Of a DNA stretch of 64,000 nt, positions 1 through 9,400 are shown in pieces. The notes under the pieces were generated by a model, which searched no databases, was not told where the DNA came from, and saw nothing but the letters and a program-made list of their open reading frames with translations. The stretch is taken from positions 10,429,001 through 10,493,000 of the forward strand of contig NC_072800.1 of the NCBI RefSeq assembly GCF_028583425.1. The letters are read 5' to 3'. Numbering within the stretch: the first letter of the stretch is position 1; every line of letters begins with the position of its first letter. This stretch comes from Eublepharis macularius. Lineage: Eukaryota; Chordata; Lepidosauria; Squamata; Eublepharidae. A program made the translations under genes and the position numbers.

Positions 1-1
1 A

Positions 2-1162
2 GACAAGCAACAGCCTAGTACCTCTAAGGGGAAAAGGCGTGTAGAACCCTCTGTTCAACTAAAACCCCAAAGGAAGAAAATGAGGGAATGGGAGGAGGAG
101 GAATCTAGTGACTCAGACGATTTCCTGGAGGGCTCTGAAACATCCCACAGATCATCAGGGAGTGAGGAAGGGGAATTGTCTGAAGAGGAAGAGGTGGATA
201 ATAGCCAAATGCAATCCAGGCTTTTTCCATCTGAGATGTATTCCAAGTTGCTTAACAAAGTATTGAGAACCCTGGAAATTTCACAACACCCTGTAGGCAA
301 GGCAGAAACAGAACCCTCCCATCCCCAAGGTCTTGAGAGGGCCCTACCTAAGATGGGACCTAAACATTCAGGTGTTCCCTTGCCTGCCATTTTTCATGAT
401 GTCCTCAAAATGGAATGGGATAACCCAGCCAAGCCCAAATTGTACCAATCTGTTTTTCACAAGTTTTATACCTTGAGTTCTGATGACTCCAGGAAAATCA
501 AGCTGCCGATCGTGGATGACCCCGTTACAAGCCTGGCAACTACTTCAGTCCTACCAATGGACGCAGAAGGCATGCCCAAGGATCCAGCTAACAAGAAGAT
601 AGAACAGGCCCTGCGCAGGGACTTTGAGGCCTCGGCGGCATCTCTCAAAGCATCAGCAACCGCGTCCTTATTCGCTAGGGCAGCCTTCACCTGGGCTTCG
701 GACCTGGTGGCGGCAGGGAGAGAAGTTCCCAAGGAGATCAAAAACGAAGTGAAGAAGATAGCCCTTGTGGCAGCCTTTGCAGCGGACGCCACCCTGGATT
801 TGTTCCAGATGTCTTCCCGGGCTATGGGTTTCAACGTGGCAGCACGAAGTTGGGACGTGGATCAGCAGGCTCGAAGCAGGGTGGCAGCAATTCCATATTC
901 AGGTGGAAAACTCTTTGGAGAGGCTTTGGACAGATATTTGGTGGAAAATGCGGAGAAGAAGAAAGTGCATCCATCAAAAAGAAAGGATTCAAGATACAAA
1001 GGAAGGCACTCCTTTCGGGACTTCAGAAGAGCCCCCAGACAGAACATGGATAGACCATTCAAGAATAAGTGGCAAACCAAACCTAGATCTGACGCCAGAC
1101 CCTTTGCATACAGAAAACCAACTGGCCAACACAAGGGACAGAAGAAAAATAGTCAGGCATGA
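2..1162 (+). CDS. DIRS-A gag-like protein (5' partial)
   Basis: The frame is open from base 2 and ends at TGA 1160-1162; the first in-frame ATG is at 80, but the coding frame probably starts upstream of the window. From the ATG it gives 360 residues. The first 45 residues are very acidic and Ser/Glu-rich. The middle (about residues 95-260) is predicted helical and Ala-rich. The last 70 residues are strongly basic (Lys/Arg-rich), suited to binding RNA. No CCHC zinc knuckle is visible, which is usual for DIRS gag. The role as structural/RNA-packaging protein is inferred from its place upstream of RT and this charge pattern. Its 3' part overlaps the next ORF, which runs in another frame. Confidence 0.75.
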   Translation, partial: DKQQPSTSKGKRRVEPSVQLKPQRKKMREWEEEESSDSDDFLEGSETSHRSSGSEEGELSEEEEVDNSQMQSRLFPSEMYSKLLNKVLRTLEISQHPVGKAETEPSHPQGLERALPKMGPKHSGVPLPAIFHDVLKMEWDNPAKPKLYQSVFHKFYTLSSDDSRKIKLPIVDDPVTSLATTSVLPMDAEGMPKDPANKKIEQALRRDFEASAASLKASATASLFARAAFTWASDLVAAGREVPKEIKNEVKKIALVAAFAADATLDLFQMSSRAMGFNVAARSWDVDQQARSRVAAIPYSGGKLFGEALDRYLVENAEKKKVHPSKRKDSRYKGRHSFRDFRRAPRQNMDRPFKNKWQTKPRSDARPFAYRKPTGQHKGQKKNSQA

Positions 1163-3062
1163 CTATCTGTCTCATGCGGAGGTGATACAGATCGGGGGTC
1201 GCCTCCAAGATTTTGCGCCTCAGTGGGAGCGAACGGTGTCAGACAAGTGGGTTCTGGAAACAGTATCCAAGGGCTATTCCCTGGAATTCGTGAAGGTCCC
1301 AGCCAAACGCTTCATCCAGGTGTCCAGGAGTCAGTCTCTCCAAAAACATCAGAAGATAAAACAAGCTATCAAGCACTTGCTCCAAATTCAGGCAATAGAA
1401 CAGGTACCCCCACGCTTCAAGAAACAAGGGGTGTATTCAGTTTTCTTTATAGTCCCAAAAAAGAATGGAGAGATCAGAGCCATCCTAGACCTGAAATGGC
1501 TGAATCTTCACATCAGATCAAGAAGATTCAAAATGGAAACGATGAAGTCCACCATGGGAGCGATCCAGAAGGGGGACTTCTTGGCGTCCATAGATCTGTC
1601 GGAGGCCTACTTGCATATTCCTATACGTCCTTCACACAGGAGGTACCTGCAGTTCGCCTACGATGGGGAGCATTTTCAGTACAGAGCTCTTCCCTTCAGC
1701 CTGAAATCAGCTCCAAGAGTTTTCACCAAGGTGCTCATGACACTGGTGGCCTTCCTCAGAGTCCAAGGAGTAGCCCTGTCTCCGTACCTCGACGACATCA
1801 TCATAAAGGCGCCATCCCTTCAAACGGCACAGACTGTGGTCGCAAAGACCTTAGCTTGCCTCAAGAGTCACGGATTCATCGTGAACCGGCAGAAGAGTAT
1901 ACTACAACCCACCCAGCGGATCGTGCACTTGGGGGTGACAGTAGACACAATACTGGACAAAGCCTTCGTCTCTACGGAGAGACAACAAAAGATTCTATCC
2001 CTGATCAAGTCAATACAAGCAGGCAAACCAGTGGAAGTGATGGAACTGGTCAAGCTACAAGGTATGATGGTGTCCTGCCAGGAGACCCTACAATGGGCCC
2101 GGTTTCACACCAGACCACTTCAGAGGTTCCTGCGCCCGTACCAGAGGGTCATATGCAACAAATGGCACAGGCTGGTGGAAGTTCCTCAGTCGTTGTCCAG
2201 GGGCCTGGACTGGTGGCTGGACCCGCACAGGTTCACAGAGGGGTCCCCGCTAAGGGAACCAAGCAGGATATCGATCACAACGGACGCGAGCCTGATGGGC
2301 TGGGGAGCACACATGACGGGCAGAGTAGCACAAGGTGAGTGGCTACCTGAGGAAAGAAAAGCAAGCATAAACCTCCTGGAACTCAAAGCCATAAAAAACG
2401 GGCTGGCGGAGTTCGAACCCCACTTGCTAGGCAGTCATGTGATGATCCTCACAGACAACATGACAGCGAAGGCCTACATAAACAGGCAAGGGGGCACCAA
2501 GTCCAAGGCTCTGACCAAGGAGACAGAAGAGATCTTCTCCTGGGCAGAAAGGAACATAATATCGATAAAAGCGAGCCACATCGCAGGCCTACAGAACGTC
2601 ACGGCAGACTGGCTGAGCCGGAACAGAATCGACCACTCGGAATGGGCCCTGAACAGTCAGGTGTTCGCGGCAATCTGCCAGAGGTTTGGCACCCCGGGGG
2701 TGGACCTATTTGCCTCGGCAAAGAACAGACAGGTAACAAAGTTCTTCTCGAGACACAGCGATCCGGAAGCGTTGGGAGTAGATGCGCTGACTCAGGAGTG
2801 GCCGAGAGGTCTCCTTTACGCCTTCCCCCCGCCGAAGATGTGCTCCAGGGTGCTCCAGAGGATCTTCGACATGAAGGCGGATGTCATCCTGATTACGCCT
2901 TTCTGGCCGAGGAGACCATGGTTTCAGGACCTCATGAGGATGTCATGCGAGGAGCCGTGGACTCTGCCACACAGGGAAGATCTTCTAACACAAGGGAGCA
3001 TTCGGCACCCAGATCCAACCTCTCTAAGACTGACGGCCTGGAGGTTGAACATGGTCAGCTGA
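765..3062 (+). CDS. DIRS-A reverse transcriptase / RNase H polyprotein
   Basis: An open frame of 765 codons copies element RNA into DNA. Recognisable homology starts only near base 1140, so the first 120 or so residues may be the shadow of gag and the true start is unknown. The RT domain follows: palm motifs around 1440-1640 (VPKKNGEIRAILDLK; DLSEAYLHIPI) and the catalytic YLDD at 1785-1796. RNase H begins at TTDAS (about 2278-2292), continues with TDN (about 2450) and ends near HIAG...ADWLSR (2578-2622). The C-terminal segment (VDLFAS near 2700, AFPPP near 2822, PFWPRRPWF near 2900) sits where vertebrate DIRS elements carry a Dam-methyltransferase-like domain; I do not see a clear D/N-P-P-Y/F motif. 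No stop or frameshift interrupts it. It overlaps gag by 398 nt and the recombinase frame by 421 nt. Confidence 0.9.
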   Translation: MWQPLQRTPPWICSRCLPGLWVSTWQHEVGTWISRLEAGWQQFHIQVENSLERLWTDIWWKMRRRRKCIHQKERIQDTKEGTPFGTSEEPPDRTWIDHSRISGKPNLDLTPDPLHTENQLANTRDRRKIVRHDYLSHAEVIQIGGRLQDFAPQWERTVSDKWVLETVSKGYSLEFVKVPAKRFIQVSRSQSLQKHQKIKQAIKHLLQIQAIEQVPPRFKKQGVYSVFFIVPKKNGEIRAILDLKWLNLHIRSRRFKMETMKSTMGAIQKGDFLASIDLSEAYLHIPIRPSHRRYLQFAYDGEHFQYRALPFSLKSAPRVFTKVLMTLVAFLRVQGVALSPYLDDIIIKAPSLQTAQTVVAKTLACLKSHGFIVNRQKSILQPTQRIVHLGVTVDTILDKAFVSTERQQKILSLIKSIQAGKPVEVMELVKLQGMMVSCQETLQWARFHTRPLQRFLRPYQRVICNKWHRLVEVPQSLSRGLDWWLDPHRFTEGSPLREPSRISITTDASLMGWGAHMTGRVAQGEWLPEERKASINLLELKAIKNGLAEFEPHLLGSHVMILTDNMTAKAYINRQGGTKSKALTKETEEIFSWAERNIISIKASHIAGLQNVTADWLSRNRIDHSEWALNSQVFAAICQRFGTPGVDLFASAKNRQVTKFFSRHSDPEALGVDALTQEWPRGLLYAFPPPKMCSRVLQRIFDMKADVILITPFWPRRPWFQDLMRMSCEEPWTLPHREDLLTQGSIRHPDPTSLRLTAWRLNMVS

Positions 3063-4090
3063 GAGACCTGGGATACGCTGACAAGGTTATTTCCACAATG
3101 TTAGCCTCGAGGAAAGGATCAACTAACAAGAGCTATGGCAGAACGTGGCAAGTGTTCAATGACTGGTGCAGGAAGAACGGATGGGACCCAGTTCTGGCCC
3201 CCGTGAAGCAGATCCTGCTGTTCCTGCAGGATGGACTGGATAAAGGACTCAGCACCAGTACGTTGAAGAGACAGGTGGCCGCAATCTCAGCCATCAAGGG
3301 TGCCAAGTCAGGGTCCTCCCTCACCTCACACCCCCACGTCAAGAGGTTCCTGAGAGGGACTATGTTGCTGAACCCACCCCCAGTTCACCACTTCCCTTCC
3401 TGGAATCTGAACCTGGTGCTGAAAGCGCTCACTAGGGAACCCTTTGAGCCAATGGCGACCTGTTCTCTAAAGAACCTGACCCTTAAAACAGTTTTCCTAG
3501 TGGGTCTGACTTCAGCTAGGCGGGTTTCTGAGATAGGGGCCCTCTCGGTTAGCAAGGACCTGTGTGTTTTCCATCAGGAGAAGGTGGTTCTGAGAACAGA
3601 TCCGGCCTTCATACCTAAGATAAATTCGGCTTTCTATAGAGGGGAAGATATTGTTTTGTCTTCTTTTTGTCCAAACCCAAGTCATGATAAGAAAAGGGAA
3701 TGGCACAAGTTGGACGTTAGACGGTCCCTGAGCTTCTATATCGATAGAACTAGGCAGATAAGGAAGGGTGAGAGCATGCTTGTTTCCTTTAGAAAACACA
3801 CCTTGGGAGGGAAAGTGACACCTTCCACTCTGAGCAGGTGGATCAGGGAGTGTATTGCACTGGCCTATAGGGCCAGGAATCTTCCACCCCCAGAGGGAGT
3901 CAAAGCCCACTCCCTGCGGGGTGCAGCCACCTCAGCAGCATATAGATCTTTCCCATCCTTGGAGAAGATTTGTAAGGCGGCAACATGGAAGTCAGTCCAC
4001 ACATTCACTAAGCACTACAGAATAGATCAGTTAGCGTCGGCAGATGCAGCCTTTGGCCGGAGGGTGCTACAGCACATCCTGGAGGCCTAG
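2642..4090 (+). CDS. DIRS-A tyrosine recombinase
   Basis: This 482-codon frame encodes the enzyme that inserts the circular DIRS DNA. Family-like sequence begins near base 3050; the upstream part overlaps the RT ORF and may not be translated, so the start is uncertain. A SAM-like core-binding domain (about 3055-3370) has the pattern LxxGLSxSTLKRQVAAIS. The catalytic domain contains Arg in TSARRVSEI (3512-3523), the H-x-x-R box HSLRG (3908-3922), Trp in the second-His position (3986-3988) and the nucleophilic Tyr in KHYRID (codon 4016-4018). The full catalytic set is therefore present. The ORF ends 35 bases before the internal complementary region. The frame is unbroken, so the copy may be functional; this is inference from sequence only. 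Confidence 0.92.
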   Translation: MGPEQSGVRGNLPEVWHPGGGPICLGKEQTGNKVLLETQRSGSVGSRCADSGVAERSPLRLPPAEDVLQGAPEDLRHEGGCHPDYAFLAEETMVSGPHEDVMRGAVDSATQGRSSNTREHSAPRSNLSKTDGLEVEHGQLRDLGYADKVISTMLASRKGSTNKSYGRTWQVFNDWCRKNGWDPVLAPVKQILLFLQDGLDKGLSTSTLKRQVAAISAIKGAKSGSSLTSHPHVKRFLRGTMLLNPPPVHHFPSWNLNLVLKALTREPFEPMATCSLKNLTLKTVFLVGLTSARRVSEIGALSVSKDLCVFHQEKVVLRTDPAFIPKINSAFYRGEDIVLSSFCPNPSHDKKREWHKLDVRRSLSFYIDRTRQIRKGESMLVSFRKHTLGGKVTPSTLSRWIRECIALAYRARNLPPPEGVKAHSLRGAATSAAYRSFPSLEKICKAATWKSVHTFTKHYRIDQLASADAAFGRRVLQHILEA

Positions 4091-4125
4091 TATGCCCACC
4101 CATGGGAGCACTGCTATGCATATAT

Positions 4126-4229
4126 CCCAGTAGTCCTGACTGCCCTACTCCGGACCACTGGAGAATGGAAGATTTGTTCACTTACTGTGAAGCTTCCTTT
4201 CTCGGTGGTCCAGGAGTAGGGCAGTCACA
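4126..4229. repeat. DIRS-A internal complementary region
   Basis: The second half (from about 4165) is the reverse complement of the right terminal repeat (4522-4595) with about two mismatches. By DIRS architecture the first half should be complementary to the left terminal repeat, which lies outside the window. The segment itself folds into a hairpin because both ends carry the pair CTGCCCTACTCC / GGAGTAGGGCAG. It is thought to template end repair or circle closure during replication. Confidence 0.85.
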
Positions 4230-4521
4230 ATCCCGCCCAGAAACTCAAGTAAGGGGGTGAGACAGCGGCTAAGGTGGAGGGCATAATGACAGAAGTCTCA
4301 ACCCGGCATAGGTTCTACCAGGGAAGTGTTATCTTGTTTCTCTGTTTGTGGTATTGTTTGTTTGTTGATGTTATGGTTGTCCGAAGAAGCTTAGTTGCAG
4401 ATTGGATACGGACAGATGGGGAACTGATATGGGCTTGAAAAGGAACTGCAGCAGCCTGGGAGCCCCTCCCCCGAGGATCGCTATGATTTGTTCCGACCCT
4501 GCTCAAGAGGAGGAGGAGCTA
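4230..4521. other. Non-coding spacer between DIRS-A complementary region and right repeat
   Basis: No coding frame or repeat was recognised here. It is part of the element by position. Confidence 0.6.
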
Positions 4522-4595
4522 CCCAGTAGTCCTGACTGCCCTACTCCTGGACCACCGAGAAAGGAAGCTTCACGGTAAGTGAACAAATCTTCCAT
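4522..4595. repeat. DIRS-A right terminal inverted repeat
   Basis: Its reverse complement matches 4165-4229 almost base for base. It contains CTTCACGGTAAGT at 4568-4580, a motif also found at the same place in DIRS-B. The match ends at about 4595, taken as the element boundary. Confidence 0.85.
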
Positions 4596-5506
4596 TTCGT
4601 TACTAAAGAAAGTGGACTCTATGTGAGTTTATTGCGTTATCAGCATGCCCGCACACATGCACATGTGCACAAATGCTTAGCTGAACTCTCTGAATTGCTC
4701 TGCTTTACTTATTTACTTATTTATCCTACGTTGCCAGCAATACTTACCTCACAATTAAGTATCATGTTATTCTTTCAGGGTCCCAGATGAGAGACCTTTA
4801 GGGAGCATCAAGCCTTCTTGCTACTATCCAGTTAATCAGAGCTTATGCCTCCCTTTTCCTGATTGTGGGGGACCAGAGAGATTGGGAGTGGGCAGCCGTA
4901 AGTCCAATACTCCGTTTGCCTCGGAAGCTTCCCTCTCTTCTCTCTCGTTCCCCCACCCCATCATGGGCCGCCACACGGGCCTCCCCCACAAACTTCTACC
5001 AGCGGAAGCATCATGGCTTTTCCCAGGCAGTTCTAAGAAATGGGGCTTGTTGAGTGTGCTGAGATTCTCTCTAGCCCCCTTTCATAAACGACAGAGTTTC
5101 GGCATATGTATGCTCAGAGGGAAAGATGCCAGCGTTTTCTCTGTGAGGGCTTCAAGAAACTTGTGGCTCACTGTCTTTTTAATACATTACTCTATTTTTA
5201 TTTACAGAAAATGTTAACTTGTTAAAGACTTCAGACTTTTAAAAGAAAATGTTGAAAGAAAATAAAAATCCTAATGGAATAGTTACTCATTTGCTGAATT
5301 CCTGCAGTAGCAAAATTCTCATGCAGTGGCTCCGTTTATGTAAGGGTGAATGTGAATAACTGGTTTTCAATACGGAATCGTATTTCAAAGCTAGTTCATC
5401 TCTGATTGCACACAGTCTAGAAACAATTGTCCATGGCATATAGAGAGGGAACAATTTAAATTGCAGTTGATAAAATAATAAATATTATTTGCCATTTTTC
5501 TATCTT
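4596..5506. other. Unassigned stretch right of DIRS-A
   Basis: AT-rich sequence with no recognisable exon, repeat end or long conserved frame. Confidence 0.5.
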
Positions 5507-5718
5507 GGCCATTTCCACATGGCTTACCTGAAGCCGCTCCATGCCACAATGTTGTGGATCGTGCCGGGGAAAACGCGAAATATCGCGTTTTCCCGCGCGA
5601 GTTTTGCGCGATGTTGTGCAAAACTCACGCGTGAAAATGCGATATTTCGCGTTTTCCCCGGCACAATCCACAACATTGCGGCATGGAGTGGCTTCAGGTA
5701 AGCCATGTGGAAACGGCA
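5507..5718. mobile_element. Palindromic CpG-rich MITE, copy 1
   Basis: A near-perfect 212-bp palindrome centred at 5612/5613. The ends read GGCC...GGCA and are flanked by the 3-bp direct repeat ctt (5504-5506 and 5719-5721). I count 11 mismatches between arms, 9 of them CpG to TpG/CpA. The inner 86 bp (about 5570-5655) nearly matches copy 3 at 27.1 kb, but the outer arms do not. No coding capacity; mobilisation in trans is inferred. Confidence 0.85.
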
Positions 5719-7518
5719 CTTGAGTCTTCCACAAGAGCTTAAATTACTATTAGGGTTAACTTCTATTAAATTCCTTTCTAGTGCAAGCATTATTAGTTTA
5801 GTTACCAGTCAACAGACTATCACCAGTCTAGGCAGTAAAGAACCAGTTACCTGGTTTCTTGGCTGAGATCTCAGCTGTTATGAAATGAAGCTATGAACTG
5901 ATAGTTCAGGATGCCCTGTTTGCCTGATAGCCATGTATGCCCAACACATACCACAACAGGGCCACCCACAGACGTAGGTACATGTCGCTGCAAACCAGGA
6001 GGAAAACCCAGGGTGGGGGTTTTTTGTGAAAAAATATGAGTTTTTAAAATTGGGATCCCAACCTCTCCCAACAGTAACAGTGATATCTGTGCATGTACAG
6101 ATGTCACAGGAAGAAAAAGTAGTTCAAGAAGCATTTTGGCGTTGCCCGAGCAACATGAAATGGCAACCAACACTCATTGCCATAAGAAGAAAACAATGGG
6201 TTTGCAGGGAGAAGTAGCGATGGGGAGGAAACGGAGAGGAGAAACTGCAAGTGTTGTAGGGGAGGCAGCAGGGGAGGGGGGACATGAGTGGGTGGGGTGA
6301 GTGGACAAGGTGAGGAAAGACAGGGCAGGTGGATGGGTAGGAGGAAGAAAAATCAGGTGGGTGAATGCCTGGATGGGAAAAGAGCTCTGGAGGAAAGGAC
6401 AGAGCAGGCAACAAACAGGCATGATGAAGCATGGAGGGGTCATGGAGGGGTCATGGACTCTCCATCCCCCATGAGTTCTTGCAGGTTCCTCTCTTGCATA
6501 TTAGTATTTGTGTGAAGTGTTGCTGTGTGGTGCTGTGCATTGTGCTAGCTGATCAGTCCACACTTAAATTGTAGATCTGTCTGTACATTTTCCCATCGCT
6601 GGCCTTGTGTCTGCATCAGTGGCTGCCTCCATCTAGGTGAATGATCTCTCTGCACTGACAAAAGGACGCAGCTGTTCCTCTTCCCTGTGACCATCTGACG
6701 CCCCTTTCAGCAGCCGTTGGAGAAGGAAAAGCCTTGCAGAAGGAGCAACAGATGGGAATATTTGGGGAGGGCAGCTGATCATGGTCAGCAAAATTGGCTA
6801 ATTTGGGAATGCAGGCAATTGAAACTGACTATTTCCCCCCCTTTAAACTGGAGTCCCGCCGTCTGTTGATTCCCCAAAGATGTTTCTATTGAAAAAATCA
6901 GACCAATTCTTCTCAAAGATATTCAAAGATGGTAATGGATCAAACTGTACCCTCAAATCCAGAAAGGAAGGAACATAAGAAAACAAATCTGTCAACTAAG
7001 ATGATGAGTGAACAGACAAATCAAAAAGTTAAACATTTCAACCAGCATCCTCCTAGCAGTTCAGAGCAGCTCAGAGCCGTTATCCTGAAGATGAAAAGCC
7101 ATGGCCAAATATTTTGAAGGCCTTTGTGTTTCTCAGATGTTTCTCTAATTCTGTTGTCTTTGGAGGCTGTATATTAACAGAGTTGATCTATCGTGGTTGA
7201 ATGTAGGAATGTGTTTCTAGTTGTGCGTCAGTTCAGAGCTACTGCTGATGTTCACCTTTACTTTCTGAGCACGGGGGTGGGGGGTGGGGGTTCCCTAGAG
7301 ATTTTTCAGTGTAGATTGCTTAGGCTGATGATTATTTCCATAGTACACAAATCCAGAGTCAGTTGATGCGTGCCTCAATCGTTGTGTGACAGGGTTGTTC
7401 CTAATCTCTGCCACTTCCAAGATTTGTTTTTAATCATTTTTAGCCTGACAGACGATGCCCTTGCCTAAACAGACAGGACATTCTTCTCAAGACTTCTCAG
7501 GAATTGTGATCTGACATG
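5719..7518. other. Unassigned stretch with purine-rich patch
   Basis: No exon or named repeat was recognised. Bases 6200-6450 are purine-rich (GGA/GGGT runs) on the plus strand, and 7268-7290 is a short G-rich tract. Open frames here look random. Confidence 0.45.
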
Positions 7519-7720
7519 GGCCATTTCCACACGGCTTACTTTTGCTCATAACGACCCATAAGATCGCGCAAAAAACGTGGTAGATCGTGTTTTCTCGCAC
7601 AAGATTTGTGCGATGTCGCATGACGTCGTGCAAATCTCACGTAAGAAAACACGATCTTCCGCGTTTTTTGTGCAATCTTACGGGTTGTTATGAGCAAAGG
7701 TAAGCCGTGTGGAATCGGCC
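7519..7720. mobile_element. Palindromic CpG-rich MITE, copy 2
   Basis: A 202-bp palindrome centred at 7619/7620 with ends GGCC...GGCC and flanking 3-bp direct repeats atg (7516-7518, 7721-7723). The centre resembles copies 1 and 3 (CGTGTTTTCTCGCAC pattern) but is more diverged, and most arm mismatches fall at CpG-derived positions. The first arm bases (GGCCATTTCCACACGGCTTAC) are close to those of copy 1. Confidence 0.82.
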
Positions 7721-8920
7721 ATGGTCTCATATTTTAATCAGACCTCAGTCTGAAAAATATGGGGGAAAATTTGCTTATGAGTTTGGCTGCAAAAATAATA
7801 ATGCAACAAAACCAACAAACACATACAACTGTGGTTCACCCGTTATTAGTGGCAGTACATAGCGCATTGAAAAGTTGGATCACTTTTATTTATTAATTAG
7901 TTGAAATAAGACAGTAGTAAACTCAAATATATGAAAAACTCAGCAATTATTTTTGTAGGGCAGTGTATAGAACTGCATTTTAAATTAACATGGAGCTTGG
8001 GGACTGACTTTCATTTGTCATTACACTACTCTTTATTATCTGATCTTGAAAACATTAGGTAGACACAAGGATTTCCTTTGTGTTGTATTTAGATGAGGAG
8101 ATACCATGAGGAGATCACCATTTTCAAAGGTGCCTTATCTTCTTCTGTGTACCGAAGTCTGCTAAAAGTTTATTTTAACCATTTAATGTGTGCCATCTTG
8201 AGTACACCTTGTTACTTTTATTACTTTTGACTTTTCTACATGGAGTTGGGGTTTGTCAAGGGCAGGGTTATTACTAACAGAGTTCATTCTCATCTGCTGG
8301 GTTCCATTCCCTTTTTTCTCCGCTGTCCTTGTTCCCTTCTCTTCTTTCCTCTCCTCTTTAACATCAGAAATAACAAATGAGAGCAGAGGACAGAAAATAT
8401 GAATGAGATTTATGCTCTGCTCCGTTTCCTCTGTCAGGGTAGTTTGCCTCAGGAGTGTGGCATGCCTTGAGGGGAGGACGCATGAGAAGAAAAATGAACC
8501 CCTGTTTTCCTTCAGCCTGGTGTCTGTTTTTAATCCATCAAAAGCCACTTTTGTGCACATTGCCTTTGTGAAAGAAGGTGTGCCTTTGAACATGTGGATA
8601 ATGCCTTTTACTCACTGGGGGAAAGCTGCCAATGTTCCATAAGTGGCCATCCCTCTAAGGATGTGCAGAAATGGCCATACACACAGCTTACCTTCAGTCA
8701 CACAGTGAAAATCCCTGTGCTGTTGAAGCAACTTTTTAAAAATCTGTATAGCCAATCAGAAGCATTGCAGGGCAAAAGCTCAACATGGTCCCACAAACTT
8801 TCTAAAACACCATAACCATACACATCTGGTATATAAATTGAAAAAATAAATAAATAAATAAATAAATGTTAGGGGATAAGTTTCTGGAAATGACTTATAG
8901 GCAGGTGTGACTTTGGAATC
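7721..8920. other. Unassigned stretch ending in an AAAT-type microsatellite
   Basis: No exon was recognised. A short (AAAT)n tract at 8841-8868 follows sequence resembling a SINE/LINE tail (GGTATATAAATTG). Open frames at 8183-8642 show no family features. Confidence 0.4.
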
Positions 8921-8924
8921 TCTT

Positions 8925-9190
8925 AGTTAAGTAATAAATAATAACAACAATAATAACATTCTATTTATATACCACCCTTCAGGATGACTTAACACCCACT
9001 CAGAGTGGTTTAAAAGTATGTTATTATTATCCCCACAACAAAACACCCTGTGAGGGGGGTGGGCCTGAGGGAGCTCCGAGAAGCTGTGACTGACCCAAGG
9101 TCACCCAGCTGGCTTCAAGTGGAGGAGTGGAGAATCAAACCTGGTTCTCCAGATTAGAGCTCCGCCGCTCTTAACCACTACACCAAACAG
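8925..9190 (-). mobile_element. tRNA-headed squamate SINE (Sauria-type), minus strand
   Basis: Read on the minus strand, it starts with a tRNA-like head (GGTGTAGTGGTTAAGAGC as box A, then CAGGTTTGATTC as box B), continues with a body resembling GGGTGACCTTGGGTCAGTC, and ends in CTCTGAGTGGG...TATATAAAT plus AAT/TTG repeats. It is the same family as the plus-strand copy at 9401. The match to the lizard SINE family is from memory. Confidence 0.8.
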
Positions 9191-9400
9191 TCATCTTTTT
9201 CCTCCCTCCATTCCTCTGCACACATTTGAATCCTACACCAGTGTCTTACCCAGCAATGTCTCTTGATAGAAGAATACAGGTACACAGACCAAATGGGCAA
9301 AGGGCTTTGATACGACTGTAAGCAACTCATAGTTTCCTGGCTAGCTGATAGTATGCCACATGACAGACAGAATAGCTTCCCAAGCCCTAAACACATGTTT

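Larger units (their letters stand above)
1..4595 (+). mobile_element. DIRS-type tyrosine-recombinase retrotransposon (DIRS-A), 5' end outside window
   Basis: Three long overlapping ORFs in the order gag, reverse transcriptase/RNase H, tyrosine recombinase are followed by an internal complementary region (4126-4229) and a terminal inverted repeat (4522-4595). This is the diagnostic layout of DIRS elements, which integrate by a tyrosine recombinase instead of a DDE integrase and have no LTRs. All three frames are open, so the copy looks young. The gag frame is already open at base 2, so the left repeat and gag start lie outside the window. The right boundary is set by the end of complementarity with the internal region. 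Confidence 0.9.

Noticed and set aside
466-834. Open frame of 122 codons on the minus strand opposite DIRS-A gag
   Set aside because: Shadow of the gag frame; no domain, and the plus-strand frame explains the codon pattern.
1223-2338. Open frame of 371 codons, plus strand, within the RT region
   Set aside because: Out-of-frame reading of RT/RNase H; low-complexity, no motif.
5456-5790. Overlapping open frames on both strands in the palindrome at 5.5 kb, and again at 27.1 kb
   Set aside because: A palindrome gives the same peptide on both strands; the frames follow the repeat, not a gene.
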